From: Prochlorococcus marinus XMU1406
GTDB taxonomy: Bacteria; Cyanobacteriota; Cyanobacteriia; PCC-6307; Cyanobiaceae
Reading direction: 5' to 3'
DNA length: 64,000 bases
Assembly (NCBI RefSeq): GCF_017696055.1
Contig: NZ_JAAORG010000001.1
Location: 806,001-870,000, forward strand
The notes beneath the pieces are model-generated. The model made no database searches. It had not been told where the DNA came from and saw nothing but the letters and a program-made list of their open reading frames with translations. The position numbers and the translations under genes were made by a program. Shown in pieces: positions 55,949 through 64,000 of this stretch (the stretch's first letter is position 1; every line of letters begins with the position of its first letter).

Positions 55949-57370
55949 ATGCTTTCGTCACAAATCAAATCAAATGAAATCATTTTTGGTAGTTGCAATA
56001 AAGATTTATTAGAAGAAATCATTTTCTACGGAATTGGACTCGGTGCTGATTTTGTAGAAATATTTATAGAGAATACTGACAACTCAAGCGTTTTAGCAGA
56101 AGAAGAATTTATTACAAGTGTAAGTCCATCATTTGGAAGGGGTGCTGGCATTAGAATCTTCAAGGGTAAAAAAGATGGATTTGTAAGTACAAATGATTTA
56201 ACAAAGCATGGGTTGATGAGATCGGTATCTCAGGCTATTGAGATGTTAGACATAACAGACAACAAAAGAGAAGTATTTAACGGTTTAAATAAACATAGGG
56301 ACTATAGTTTATCCAAGAAAAAATGGATTAATGAAGTTCCATCTATTCATGAGATAAGTGAAAAACTACTAGTTAGCACAAAGTCTTTAAAAAAAAATAA
56401 TAAAATAATAACTAGAAAAGGAAGTTACTCAAGAAATCTTCAGGAAGTAATTATAGCCTCCAGTGACGGAACCTATGTCTCAGATATTAGATTGCATCAA
56501 ACAGTTGGTCTCAACGTTATTGCAAGTGATGCCCAATATAGATCTAGTGGAAGTAGAAGATTTGGATCGTCAGGAATGCCTAATGAATTTAGATTATGGG
56601 ATCACGAAAAAGCTGCTAATGATGTTTTTGAAAGTTCAATGAACATGTTGTACGCAGATTATGTTGATGCAGGACAAATGCCTGTTGTATTAGCTAATAA
56701 ATTTGGTGGAGTTATATTCCATGAAGCCTGTGGTCATTTACTTGAAACTACTCAAATAGAGAGAGGAACAACACCATTTGAGAATAAATTGAATGAAAAA
56801 ATTGCACATGAATCTGTAACAGCAATAGATGAAGGGATATCAGAAGGATCCTTCGGTTCATTATCAGTAGATGATGAAGGTATGGAACCAGAAAAATCAG
56901 TTCTTATAAAAGATGGAATTTTAAAGAAATTCATATCCGATAGAGCAGGTGAATTAAGAACTGGCCATAAAAGAACAGGAAGTGGAAGAAGACAAAATTA
57001 TTCTTTTGCTGCAGCTTCACGAATGAGAAATACTTATATAGCTAAAGGTGAGCACTCGAAAGAGGATTTAATCAATAGTATTAGTGATGGTCTTTACTGC
57101 AAATCAATGGGTGGTGGGAGTGTAGGTGCTACAGGACAATTTAATTTTGCAGTAGAAGAAGGATATCTTATTAAAAATGGAAAATTAACTAATCCAGTAA
57201 AGGGAGCAACTTTGATTGGTGAGGCTAAAGAAGTTATGCCAAAAATATCAATGTGCGGAAATGACCTCGAATTAGCTCCTGGATTTTGTGGATCTATCAG
57301 TGGAAGTGTCAATGTAACTGTTGGCCAACCTCATATTAAGGTTGATTCAATCACTGTTGGCGGAAGATAG
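55949..57370 (+). CDS. tldD: TldD family metallopeptidase
   Basis: A 473-residue TldD. The zinc site is HEACGH in GGVIFHEACGHLLE, with a downstream GSGRRQNYSFAAASRMRNTY block typical of the family. TldD and TldE form a heterodimer that degrades unfolded peptides inside a chamber. The next gene, 3 bp downstream, encodes the predicted TldE partner. Confidence 0.93.
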   Translation: MLSSQIKSNEIIFGSCNKDLLEEIIFYGIGLGADFVEIFIENTDNSSVLAEEEFITSVSPSFGRGAGIRIFKGKKDGFVSTNDLTKHGLMRSVSQAIEMLDITDNKREVFNGLNKHRDYSLSKKKWINEVPSIHEISEKLLVSTKSLKKNNKIITRKGSYSRNLQEVIIASSDGTYVSDIRLHQTVGLNVIASDAQYRSSGSRRFGSSGMPNEFRLWDHEKAANDVFESSMNMLYADYVDAGQMPVVLANKFGGVIFHEACGHLLETTQIERGTTPFENKLNEKIAHESVTAIDEGISEGSFGSLSVDDEGMEPEKSVLIKDGILKKFISDRAGELRTGHKRTGSGRRQNYSFAAASRMRNTYIAKGEHSKEDLINSISDGLYCKSMGGGSVGATGQFNFAVEEGYLIKNGKLTNPVKGATLIGEAKEVMPKISMCGNDLELAPGFCGSISGSVNVTVGQPHIKVDSITVGGR

Positions 57371-57373
57371 GAC

Positions 57374-58726
57374 ATGAATTCAAAAGAAATAACTATTCAA
57401 ATCTCTGAAGCTGCAGATTCTCTAAATCTTAAAAAATGGGATTATGGTGCAAGCTTTTCTAATGATTATTCTGTGCAAGTAGATAAAGGTGAGGCTAAAC
57501 AACTTAAGGCATCACAAAAGCAAATTTTAACTATAAGAGTTTGGAACGATTCTAATTTAGTTGGTATTACAACAACTAGTGATATTAGTGAATCTGGCAT
57601 AAAAAAAGCCCTAAATCAAGCAAATATTGCATCAGATTTTGGCAATAAGAATGAAAGAACAGAATTCTCACCACTAGCCAAGAATCCTATTGAAGTTAAG
57701 GACTCAAAAAAAAGAAATCCTGTTGGAATAAAAAAATTACTTACTCTTTTAAGAGAAGCGGAAGTAAAACTATTAGAAAGCCACGAATCCATAAAATCTG
57801 TTCCGTATAATGGTCTATCTGAGAGTTTTTATGAGAGAGTTTATGCAAATAGTGATGGTGCCTTTCGGAGTTATACCAAAAGTCAAGCTGCACTTTATTT
57901 ATATGCAAGAGCAGAAGAGAAAAATAAGAAACCTCGTAGTTCAGGTTCCGTAAAACTTGGATATGGAGTTGATGATATAGATATAGAGTCGTGTATTAAA
58001 GACGCTTCTAATAAAACAATTTCTCATTTAAATTATTCATCTATCAAAACTGATAAATATTTAATATGTTTTTCCCCAGAGTCTTTTTTAACAATCATAA
58101 ATGCATTTAGTTCAATGTTTAATGCTAGAAGCATTTTAGATGGAGTCAGCTTATCTAATAAAAATTCTATTGGAGAGAAGCTATCTACAGAAGCACTTAA
58201 TATTTATGATGATGGTCTTCACGAAAAGAATATTTCTTCATCACCATTTGATGGAGAGGGAACTCCTACCAAAAGACTATGCTTAATTAACAAAGGAAGA
58301 ATTGAAAATTTTATACATTCTGAATCAACTGCAAGAATATTTAAAACAGTCCCCACAGGCCACGCTGGACTAGGATCAAAAGTCTCAGTATCTCCTGATT
58401 GGATCGTAGTTGAGAGATCAGAGGGAAACTCTGATCTAAAAACATCATTAGTTCACTCTACTTATGAGGGGGAATTCGTTTATATTGAAGAATTAAATGC
58501 AATCCATGCAGGTGTCAGAGCAAGTCAAGGTTCATTCTCTCTTCCATTTGATGGATGGCTCTATAAAAACGGTAAAAAAACCTCAATAGAATCTGCCACT
58601 GTAGCAGGGGATATCAAATATCTTTTGAAAAATATAGTAAATATCGAATCAAGCCAGGAGGTAACAACAAGTGGAATTTCTCCACATATATGGGTAGATG
58701 AATTATCAATAACTGGTGACGCGTGA
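57374..58726 (+). CDS. TldE/PmbA-like protein
   Basis: A 450-residue non-catalytic partner of TldD. The N-terminal domain with VQVDKGEAKQLKASQKQI and the C-terminal DGEGTPTKRLCLINKGRIEN and GIRASQGSFSL-type (here GVRASQGSFSL) blocks are family features. No HExxxH is present, as expected for TldE. It overlaps fmt by 4 bp (GTGA), so all three genes are coupled. Confidence 0.88.
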   Translation: MNSKEITIQISEAADSLNLKKWDYGASFSNDYSVQVDKGEAKQLKASQKQILTIRVWNDSNLVGITTTSDISESGIKKALNQANIASDFGNKNERTEFSPLAKNPIEVKDSKKRNPVGIKKLLTLLREAEVKLLESHESIKSVPYNGLSESFYERVYANSDGAFRSYTKSQAALYLYARAEEKNKKPRSSGSVKLGYGVDDIDIESCIKDASNKTISHLNYSSIKTDKYLICFSPESFLTIINAFSSMFNARSILDGVSLSNKNSIGEKLSTEALNIYDDGLHEKNISSSPFDGEGTPTKRLCLINKGRIENFIHSESTARIFKTVPTGHAGLGSKVSVSPDWIVVERSEGNSDLKTSLVHSTYEGEFVYIEELNAIHAGVRASQGSFSLPFDGWLYKNGKKTSIESATVAGDIKYLLKNIVNIESSQEVTTSGISPHIWVDELSITGDA

Positions 58727-59709
58727 GAATTATATTCTGGGGAACACCTGAATATTCAATTGCAAGCCTTGATATTTTTATTAAATCTAAGCACGAAGTA
58801 ATTGCAGTAGTAAGCCAACCAGATAAGAAAAGATCTAGGGGAAATAAATTAATCTCCTCACCTGTAAAAAGTTTTGCCGAGCAAGAATCTATAAAAATTT
58901 ATACTCCAGCAAAAATCAGGGGCAATATAGATTTTATAAATGAACTTAAATCACTTTCTTGTGATTTATTTATTGTTATAGCTTACGGAAAAATTTTACC
59001 AAAAGAGATATTGGAAATCCCAAAATTTGGTTGTTGGAACGCTCATGCTTCATTACTTCCAAGATGGCGCGGTGCTGCCCCAATCCAATGGTCCCTAATA
59101 AAAGGTGATGAATTTACGGGTGTAGGAATTATGAAAATGAATGAGGGACTAGATACTGGCGACATATTGTTGGAAGAAAAAATTAAAATCGATAATAACG
59201 ATAATTTAAATACACTATCTGAAAAACTTAGTATTTTATCTGCAAATTTATTTTTAAATGCTACATCTTTAATCGAAGAAAATATTAATAAAATTAGTAA
59301 TTTTCAATTAACAAAACAAAATACCCTTGGAAGAGAAATTACTTACGCAAGAATGATTGAAAAATCAGATTATAAAGTGGTTTGGAGTAATGAGGCATTT
59401 AAAATCTCAAAAAAAATAAAAGCATTATACCCACGAGCAAATACGACTTTTAGAGGTAAGAACCTAAAAATAATTAAAATCAAAGTTTTGAGTAGTGATG
59501 AAATTAAAAATGAAAAATACCTTTTAATTAACAATTATTCAAAACCAGGAATTATTCTTGCTGTCATAGAAAATGAAGGAATTATAATTTCAACTAAAAC
59601 TGATCCGATTATTTTGTTAGAAGCAAAACTTGAAGGCAAAAATATATCTAGCAAAAATCAATTGATACAACAGTTAAAACCAACGGTAGGTGATTATTTC
59701 TCAGATTAA
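58723..59709 (+). CDS. fmt: methionyl-tRNA formyltransferase
   Basis: A 328-residue enzyme that formylates initiator Met-tRNA. The catalytic and folate-binding region reads NAHASLLPRWRGAAPIQWSL, with a following GVGIMKMNEGLDTGDIL block and a C-terminal OB-like domain. The start is GTG at 58723 within GTGA. It converges with the terC gene, with stop codons sharing TTAA at 59706-59709. It is paralogous to purN in the catalytic domain. Confidence 0.95.
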   Translation: MRIIFWGTPEYSIASLDIFIKSKHEVIAVVSQPDKKRSRGNKLISSPVKSFAEQESIKIYTPAKIRGNIDFINELKSLSCDLFIVIAYGKILPKEILEIPKFGCWNAHASLLPRWRGAAPIQWSLIKGDEFTGVGIMKMNEGLDTGDILLEEKIKIDNNDNLNTLSEKLSILSANLFLNATSLIEENINKISNFQLTKQNTLGREITYARMIEKSDYKVVWSNEAFKISKKIKALYPRANTTFRGKNLKIIKIKVLSSDEIKNEKYLLINNYSKPGIILAVIENEGIIISTKTDPIILLEAKLEGKNISSKNQLIQQLKPTVGDYFSD

Positions 59710-60419
59710 GTTTTAGATTCTTTTTTAGAGAATCCCCAAATGAAAGCAAAAAGAATCAAAATATAAAAATAATAGTCAGGAAGAATAGACTCTTTAATTA
59801 ACGTATTTAGTAAAAGTTTAATCCCAACAATTAAAATTGCTACGTAACCGGCTGTTTCTAATCTAGAAAATATATCCAGAAGTTTTAGAAAAATCCCCGA
59901 TGTAAATCTTAATGCTAATACACCAATTACTGCTCCAAATATAATTAATATGTATTGATCGCTGATAGCTACTGCAGTAGTAATACTGTCTATAGAAAAT
60001 GCAAAATCAGTAATTGAAAGAAGTGCTACAACTCTTAAGAACCTAAAATTATTTTTTTTATTATCTGTACCATTTTCAGCGTTTTCTATATCTGAATTTA
60101 AAAAAATATTAGAGAAGAATAAGTATATTAAATAAAAACCAGCAAAAACCCTAATAAAAATAAACTTGAGAAGAATATTAGATAATATGATGAGTATAAT
60201 TCTAAATAATAAAGATATTGTTATACCTATATTTAAGGCTCTTGATCTTAATTCTGAACTGTCGAGGAATTTAGTAAGAGAAGCCAGTGCGACAGCATTA
60301 TCTGCCGACAATAATAATTCTAGAACAATTAATATGGGTAAAAGTGTCAAAATTTCGTACCAACTGTCTACTTGATCTAGTGTGGGTATAAAAGAATTTA
60401 TTGCGGCTGAATCCATCAA
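59706..60419 (-). CDS. TerC family integral membrane protein
   Basis: A 237-residue protein with about seven helices. The family signature is visible as LELLLSADNAVALASLTKFL and as LLSITDFAFSIDSITTAVAI, the latter with D-F-x-x-S-x-D-S. TerC proteins are linked to tellurite resistance, metal export and, in plants, thylakoid assembly; here a Mn or metal role is plausible but unproved. Confidence 0.88.
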   Translation of the reverse strand: MMDSAAINSFIPTLDQVDSWYEILTLLPILIVLELLLSADNAVALASLTKFLDSSELRSRALNIGITISLLFRIILIILSNILLKFIFIRVFAGFYLIYLFFSNIFLNSDIENAENGTDNKKNNFRFLRVVALLSITDFAFSIDSITTAVAISDQYILIIFGAVIGVLALRFTSGIFLKLLDIFSRLETAGYVAILIVGIKLLLNTLIKESILPDYYFYILILFAFIWGFSKKESKT

Positions 60420-60490
60420 ATATTATTCACAATCACTATAAAATCTAATATAATATATCGGATATTTGTAATCAAGATTGATAACTATAA

Positions 60491-63400
60491 ATGAGTTTAA
60501 ATACTTTAGTTGATTATATTTCTAACTCACAAATTACTTCTGAATTAATAAAAAGAATTTCAAAAAATAATGAATTAAATATTATTGGTTCAAGTAGATA
60601 TGCGAAATCGATAATCTTAGATAGCATCGCAAAAAAAGAAGAAAAAAATATATTATTAATTTGTCCTAATGTAGAAATTGCCTACAAATGGATTGGTTAT
60701 TTTGAAAGTATAAATGATAAAGCAGTTTTATATTATCCTCCAACAGAACATCTACCATACTCATCAATTAATAAATCCAAAGAGATTGAATTTAGTCAGC
60801 TTACTGTTTTATCCAAATTAATAAAAAAAGAGAAAAATGAACTTAATATTGTTATATCAACTGAGAGATCACTACAACCTCATCTAATAAATAAAAACTT
60901 ATTAATTGAAAAAAAGTTAGATTTGCAAAAAGGGGTTCAAATAGAGATTCAAGAATTAGCAAATAAACTTACCTTGCTGGGTTATGCGAAGGACAATGTT
61001 ACTTCAACAGAAGGATTCTGGAGTAGGAGAGGGGAAATAATAGATATTTATCCTGTCAATAATGAATTTCCTATAAGATTAGAATTTTTTGATAATGTAA
61101 TTGAGAAAATAAGAGAATATGATCCCTATACACAGAAAACATTAGAAAGTATAAATAATATTGAAATAATACAGGCTGGATTTGATTTGCTATTAAAAGA
61201 TAAGTTAAATAATTTATCTAAGAACAGTATTTTTAATTCAGAAGATATAAATAAAAATAATCTTGATCGTTATTTAGGAATAATTGAAAATGAACCCTCA
61301 AATTTAATAGATTTTATAGATAGGGAAACAATTCTTGTAATTGATGAACTAGAAGATTGTAAGAAATTTGCAAATAATTGGTATCTAGATTCAGAAAGTA
61401 ATTTTGATAATTGTGCGTATGAATTAAATGAAAACCTTAAAAGTAATGACATTAATTTAGAGGCCAAACCTAATTTGCATTTAAAGTTTGACGAAATATT
61501 AAATTCATTAGAAAATTTTAATTTAATAAAATTTTATGAATTTGAATCTAAAGTCAATATTGATAATAGGTTTTTGTTAAACGATAAAAGATTAAATTCA
61601 TATTCTAAAAATATAGGAAAATTATCCAATGATATAAATAAAAATATAAAAAATAATGAAAAAGTATGGATACTATCAGCTCAGCCATTGAGAACTAGGA
61701 CTTTACTTTTTGAGCACGAATGTAATGCAAACTTCTTAAACAATCCTAATGATATTGATGCAGCATTTAAGTCAATTAACAATTCAACTCCTTTAATTTT
61801 AAAAAATAAAAACAATTATGAAATCGAGGGCTTTTATCTTCCGATATGGAAGGTTGTCCTGATAACAGATAAAGAATTATTTTCACAACAATCTCTTTTT
61901 AATAATGTATTCATAAGAAGAAAAAAAAGAAGTGTAAATTCAAATATAAATGTAAATAAGATTAGTCCGGGTGATTTTATAGTTCATAAAAATCATGGAA
62001 TTGGAAAATTTTTAAAAATAGAAAAAATAAATATAACTGGAGATTCAAGAGACTATTTAGTCATTCAGTATCAGGACGGGAAGATAAGTGTTGCCGCTGA
62101 TCAACTTGGTAGTGTTAACAGGTATAGATCAAGCGGAAAAATAAATCCAAAAATAAATAAATTAGGAGGAACAGAATGGGAAAGAATAAAAGAGAAAAAT
62201 AAGAAACAAATAAAAAAAGTTGCTGTCGATATTTTAAAACTTTATGCAAAGAGAGAAAAATTAAAGGGATACATTTACCCAGAAGATGGTCCTTGGCAAA
62301 ATGAATTAGAGGAATCATTCCCTTATCAACCAACACCTGATCAAATTACTGCTGTAGAAGAAATAAAATCTGATATGGAAAGCGATAAGCCAATGGACAG
62401 ACTAGTTTGTGGAGATGTAGGATTTGGCAAAACAGAAGTAGCTGTTCGGGCTATTTTTAAGGCTATTACATCAGGCAAACAGGTAATATTACTAGCACCC
62501 ACAACAATCCTAGCTCAGCAACATTGGAGAACGATAAATAATAGATTTTCACCTTACCCTATAAAAGTATCATTACTCAATAGATTTAAAACTGTTAATG
62601 AAAGAAAGGAAATCTATGCAGGTTTGAAAAATAACAAAATTGATTTAGTTGTAGCAACGCACCAAATTTTAGGAAAAGAAATAGAAATTAAAAACTTAGG
62701 ACTACTTGTTATCGATGAAGAACAAAGATTTGGAGTAAGACAAAAGGAAAAAATTAAAAAAATCAAAACCAACATAGACGTTTTAACTCTTTCGGCAACT
62801 CCAATTCCAAGAACTCTTTATATGAGCTTATCTGGACTAAGACAAATGAGCTTATTAAATACTCCTCCTCCATCAAGAAGATCAATAAAAACATATTTAT
62901 CTGAAATAGATATGGATGTTATAAGAACTGCAATTAATCAAGAACTTGATAGAGGTGGTCAAATTTTTTATGTTCTTCCAAGAATTTCTGATATTGATCA
63001 AGCTATAAACAAATTAAAAAATATGTTCCCCAGCTTAAAATTTATTGTTGCTCATGGGCAAATGAACGAAACAGAGCTTGAAAATGCAATGATTGCTTTT
63101 AATAATGGAGAAGTTGATCTAATGATATGTACAACGATAATTGAAAGTGGATTGGACATCCCTAAAGTAAATACAATAATTATTGAAGATTCTCACAAAT
63201 TTGGCCTTTCACAACTTTATCAACTTAGAGGAAGAGTTGGCAGAAGCGGTATACAAGCACATGCTTGGTTATTTTATCCAAATATAAATAAGATTAATGA
63301 CGCTGCAAAACAAAGATTGAAAGCTATAAAAGATTTTTCTGAACTAGGAAGTGGATACCAACTTGCAATGAAAGATATGGAAATAAGAGGTGTTGGTAGT

Positions 63401-64000
63401 TTATTAGGAGAAGAACAAAGTGGAAAGGTTAATGCGATTGGATATGATTTATATATAGAAATGCTACATGAGGCTATTTCAGAAATAAGTGGGCAAGAAA
63501 TACCTGAAGTTAACGACACACAAATTGATCTACCAATAAATGCATTTATACCTGCAACATGGATATTAAACAGGGAAGAGAAGCTTGAGGCTTATAAATC
63601 TGCTACTGAATGTTCAAAAAATGATGAATTAACTGAATTAGCAACAGACTGGGTGAATAGATATGGAAACTTACCCAAACCTGTTGAGTCCCTAATTATG
63701 ATAATGAGACTAAAATTACTAGCTAAAAAATGTGGTTTTAATAAGATAAAGCTCAAAAAGCCAAACATCCTGATAGAAACAAAATTAAAAAATTCTACTT
63801 TTAAAATTCTTAAAAATTCTTTAGCAAGTAGTGTTCAAAATAAATTTCATTTTAATGAAGGCGAACAATTATCAATAATCACTATAAGGGGTTTAGGTGC
63901 AACTGAAATTCAAAATCAAATTGATCAACTTATGTTGTGGTTGGGATCTTTTGAAAGAGAAATAAAGAATTTCGATAAAGAACTTTTTATGAAAAAAGAA
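60491..64000 (+). CDS. mfd: transcription-repair coupling factor Mfd (3' end open)
   Basis: A continuous frame of 1170 codons from ATG 60491 that runs off the right edge with no stop, which is about the full length of cyanobacterial Mfd, so only a few C-terminal residues are probably missing. In order: UvrB-like N-terminal domains, an RNA polymerase-interacting region near 494-560 (GDFIVHKNHGIGKF), and the helicase motor with Walker A GDVGFGKT (641-648) and DEEQ (742-745), then the SATPIPRTL and RGRVGRSG motifs. Mfd removes RNA polymerase stalled at DNA damage and recruits UvrA for repair. Confidence 0.95.
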   Translation, partial: MSLNTLVDYISNSQITSELIKRISKNNELNIIGSSRYAKSIILDSIAKKEEKNILLICPNVEIAYKWIGYFESINDKAVLYYPPTEHLPYSSINKSKEIEFSQLTVLSKLIKKEKNELNIVISTERSLQPHLINKNLLIEKKLDLQKGVQIEIQELANKLTLLGYAKDNVTSTEGFWSRRGEIIDIYPVNNEFPIRLEFFDNVIEKIREYDPYTQKTLESINNIEIIQAGFDLLLKDKLNNLSKNSIFNSEDINKNNLDRYLGIIENEPSNLIDFIDRETILVIDELEDCKKFANNWYLDSESNFDNCAYELNENLKSNDINLEAKPNLHLKFDEILNSLENFNLIKFYEFESKVNIDNRFLLNDKRLNSYSKNIGKLSNDINKNIKNNEKVWILSAQPLRTRTLLFEHECNANFLNNPNDIDAAFKSINNSTPLILKNKNNYEIEGFYLPIWKVVLITDKELFSQQSLFNNVFIRRKKRSVNSNINVNKISPGDFIVHKNHGIGKFLKIEKINITGDSRDYLVIQYQDGKISVAADQLGSVNRYRSSGKINPKINKLGGTEWERIKEKNKKQIKKVAVDILKLYAKREKLKGYIYPEDGPWQNELEESFPYQPTPDQITAVEEIKSDMESDKPMDRLVCGDVGFGKTEVAVRAIFKAITSGKQVILLAPTTILAQQHWRTINNRFSPYPIKVSLLNRFKTVNERKEIYAGLKNNKIDLVVATHQILGKEIEIKNLGLLVIDEEQRFGVRQKEKIKKIKTNIDVLTLSATPIPRTLYMSLSGLRQMSLLNTPPPSRRSIKTYLSEIDMDVIRTAINQELDRGGQIFYVLPRISDIDQAINKLKNMFPSLKFIVAHGQMNETELENAMIAFNNGEVDLMICTTIIESGLDIPKVNTIIIEDSHKFGLSQLYQLRGRVGRSGIQAHAWLFYPNINKINDAAKQRLKAIKDFSELGSGYQLAMKDMEIRGVGSLLGEEQSGKVNAIGYDLYIEMLHEAISEISGQEIPEVNDTQIDLPINAFIPATWILNREEKLEAYKSATECSKNDELTELATDWVNRYGNLPKPVESLIMIMRLKLLAKKCGFNKIKLKKPNILIETKLKNSTFKILKNSLASSVQNKFHFNEGEQLSIITIRGLGATEIQNQIDQLMLWLGSFEREIKNFDKELFMKKE

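Overview
The window looks like a slice of a streamlined, very AT-rich picocyanobacterial chromosome, most likely Prochlorococcus of a high-light clade. This is inferred from overall base composition (about 30% GC by eye), short intergenic gaps, many overlapping genes, cyanobacterial chlorophyll and cytochrome b6f assembly genes (acsF, a hemJ-like gene, a CCB2/CCB4-like gene), and several protein families common in marine picocyanobacteria (DUF1651, DUF3110, DUF1995, DUF2996, DUF565/Ycf20). No rRNA, insertion sequence, integrase or CRISPR array was seen.

Layout. 1-300: the 5' part of a minus-strand ferredoxin gene and tRNA-Ser(GGA). 0.5-7.8 kb: chaperone pair dnaK/dnaJ, DUF3110, cyclophilin, ribBA, argC, purN. 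8-16.6 kb: pgi and leuS (convergent), then a tightly coupled set dapF - cysteine desulfurase - DUF1995 - dacB, then coaD. 16.7-28.7 kb: flavin reductase, uvrC, hemJ-like, PHP phosphoesterase, cobN, ilvE, metH. 28.7-32.4 kb: small conserved genes, an ATP-adenylyltransferase-like gene, a ribbon-helix-helix/J-domain fusion, and a non-coding stretch of AGTCTTATATAAGACT-type palindromes around a small secreted-protein gene. 32.4-41.5 kb: pheT, rpmG, rpsR, a compact RNB ribonuclease, metG, an LptC-like gene, a CCB-like gene, cobU, trmL, tRNA-Met, clpS. 41.5-45.5 kb: an accessory-looking patch of about a dozen tiny genes just after the tRNA-Met/clpS boundary, with a strong hairpin element and a small ribbon-helix-helix regulator surrounded by AGTG-N3-CACT palindromes. 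45.5-64 kb: 2-Cys peroxiredoxin, a membrane protein, an FtsH homologue lacking the zinc site, rpmF, Ycf20, HAD phosphatase, a tiny photosystem-type peptide, a cysteine-cluster protein, split UPF0016/GDT1 transporter halves, an RNase II/R homologue lacking its catalytic aspartates, DUF2996, acsF, tldD, a tldE/pmbA-like gene, fmt, terC and mfd (open at the right edge).

How the genes work together. Most are core housekeeping: protein folding and quality control (dnaK, dnaJ, cyclophilin, clpS, FtsH-like), translation (leuS, pheT, metG, rpmG, rpsR, rpmF, fmt, trmL, two tRNAs), cofactors (ribBA, coaD, cobN, cobU), amino acids (argC, dapF, ilvE and B12-dependent metH), repair (uvrC, mfd) and tetrapyrrole/photosynthesis assembly (acsF, hemJ-like, CCB-like). 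cobN, cobU and metH together suggest that the cell makes a cobamide and uses it for methionine synthesis.

The most interesting signals are (1) two apparent pseudoenzymes with otherwise intact architecture, the FtsH with NEVGR in place of HExxH and the RNase R-like protein without RNB active-site residues, the latter alongside a stripped-down RNB protein that keeps them; (2) the RHH/J-domain fusion with a palindrome cluster just downstream; (3) the small-gene patch with its candidate autoregulatory operator; and (4) five convergent gene pairs whose stop codons share the same TTAA tetranucleotide.
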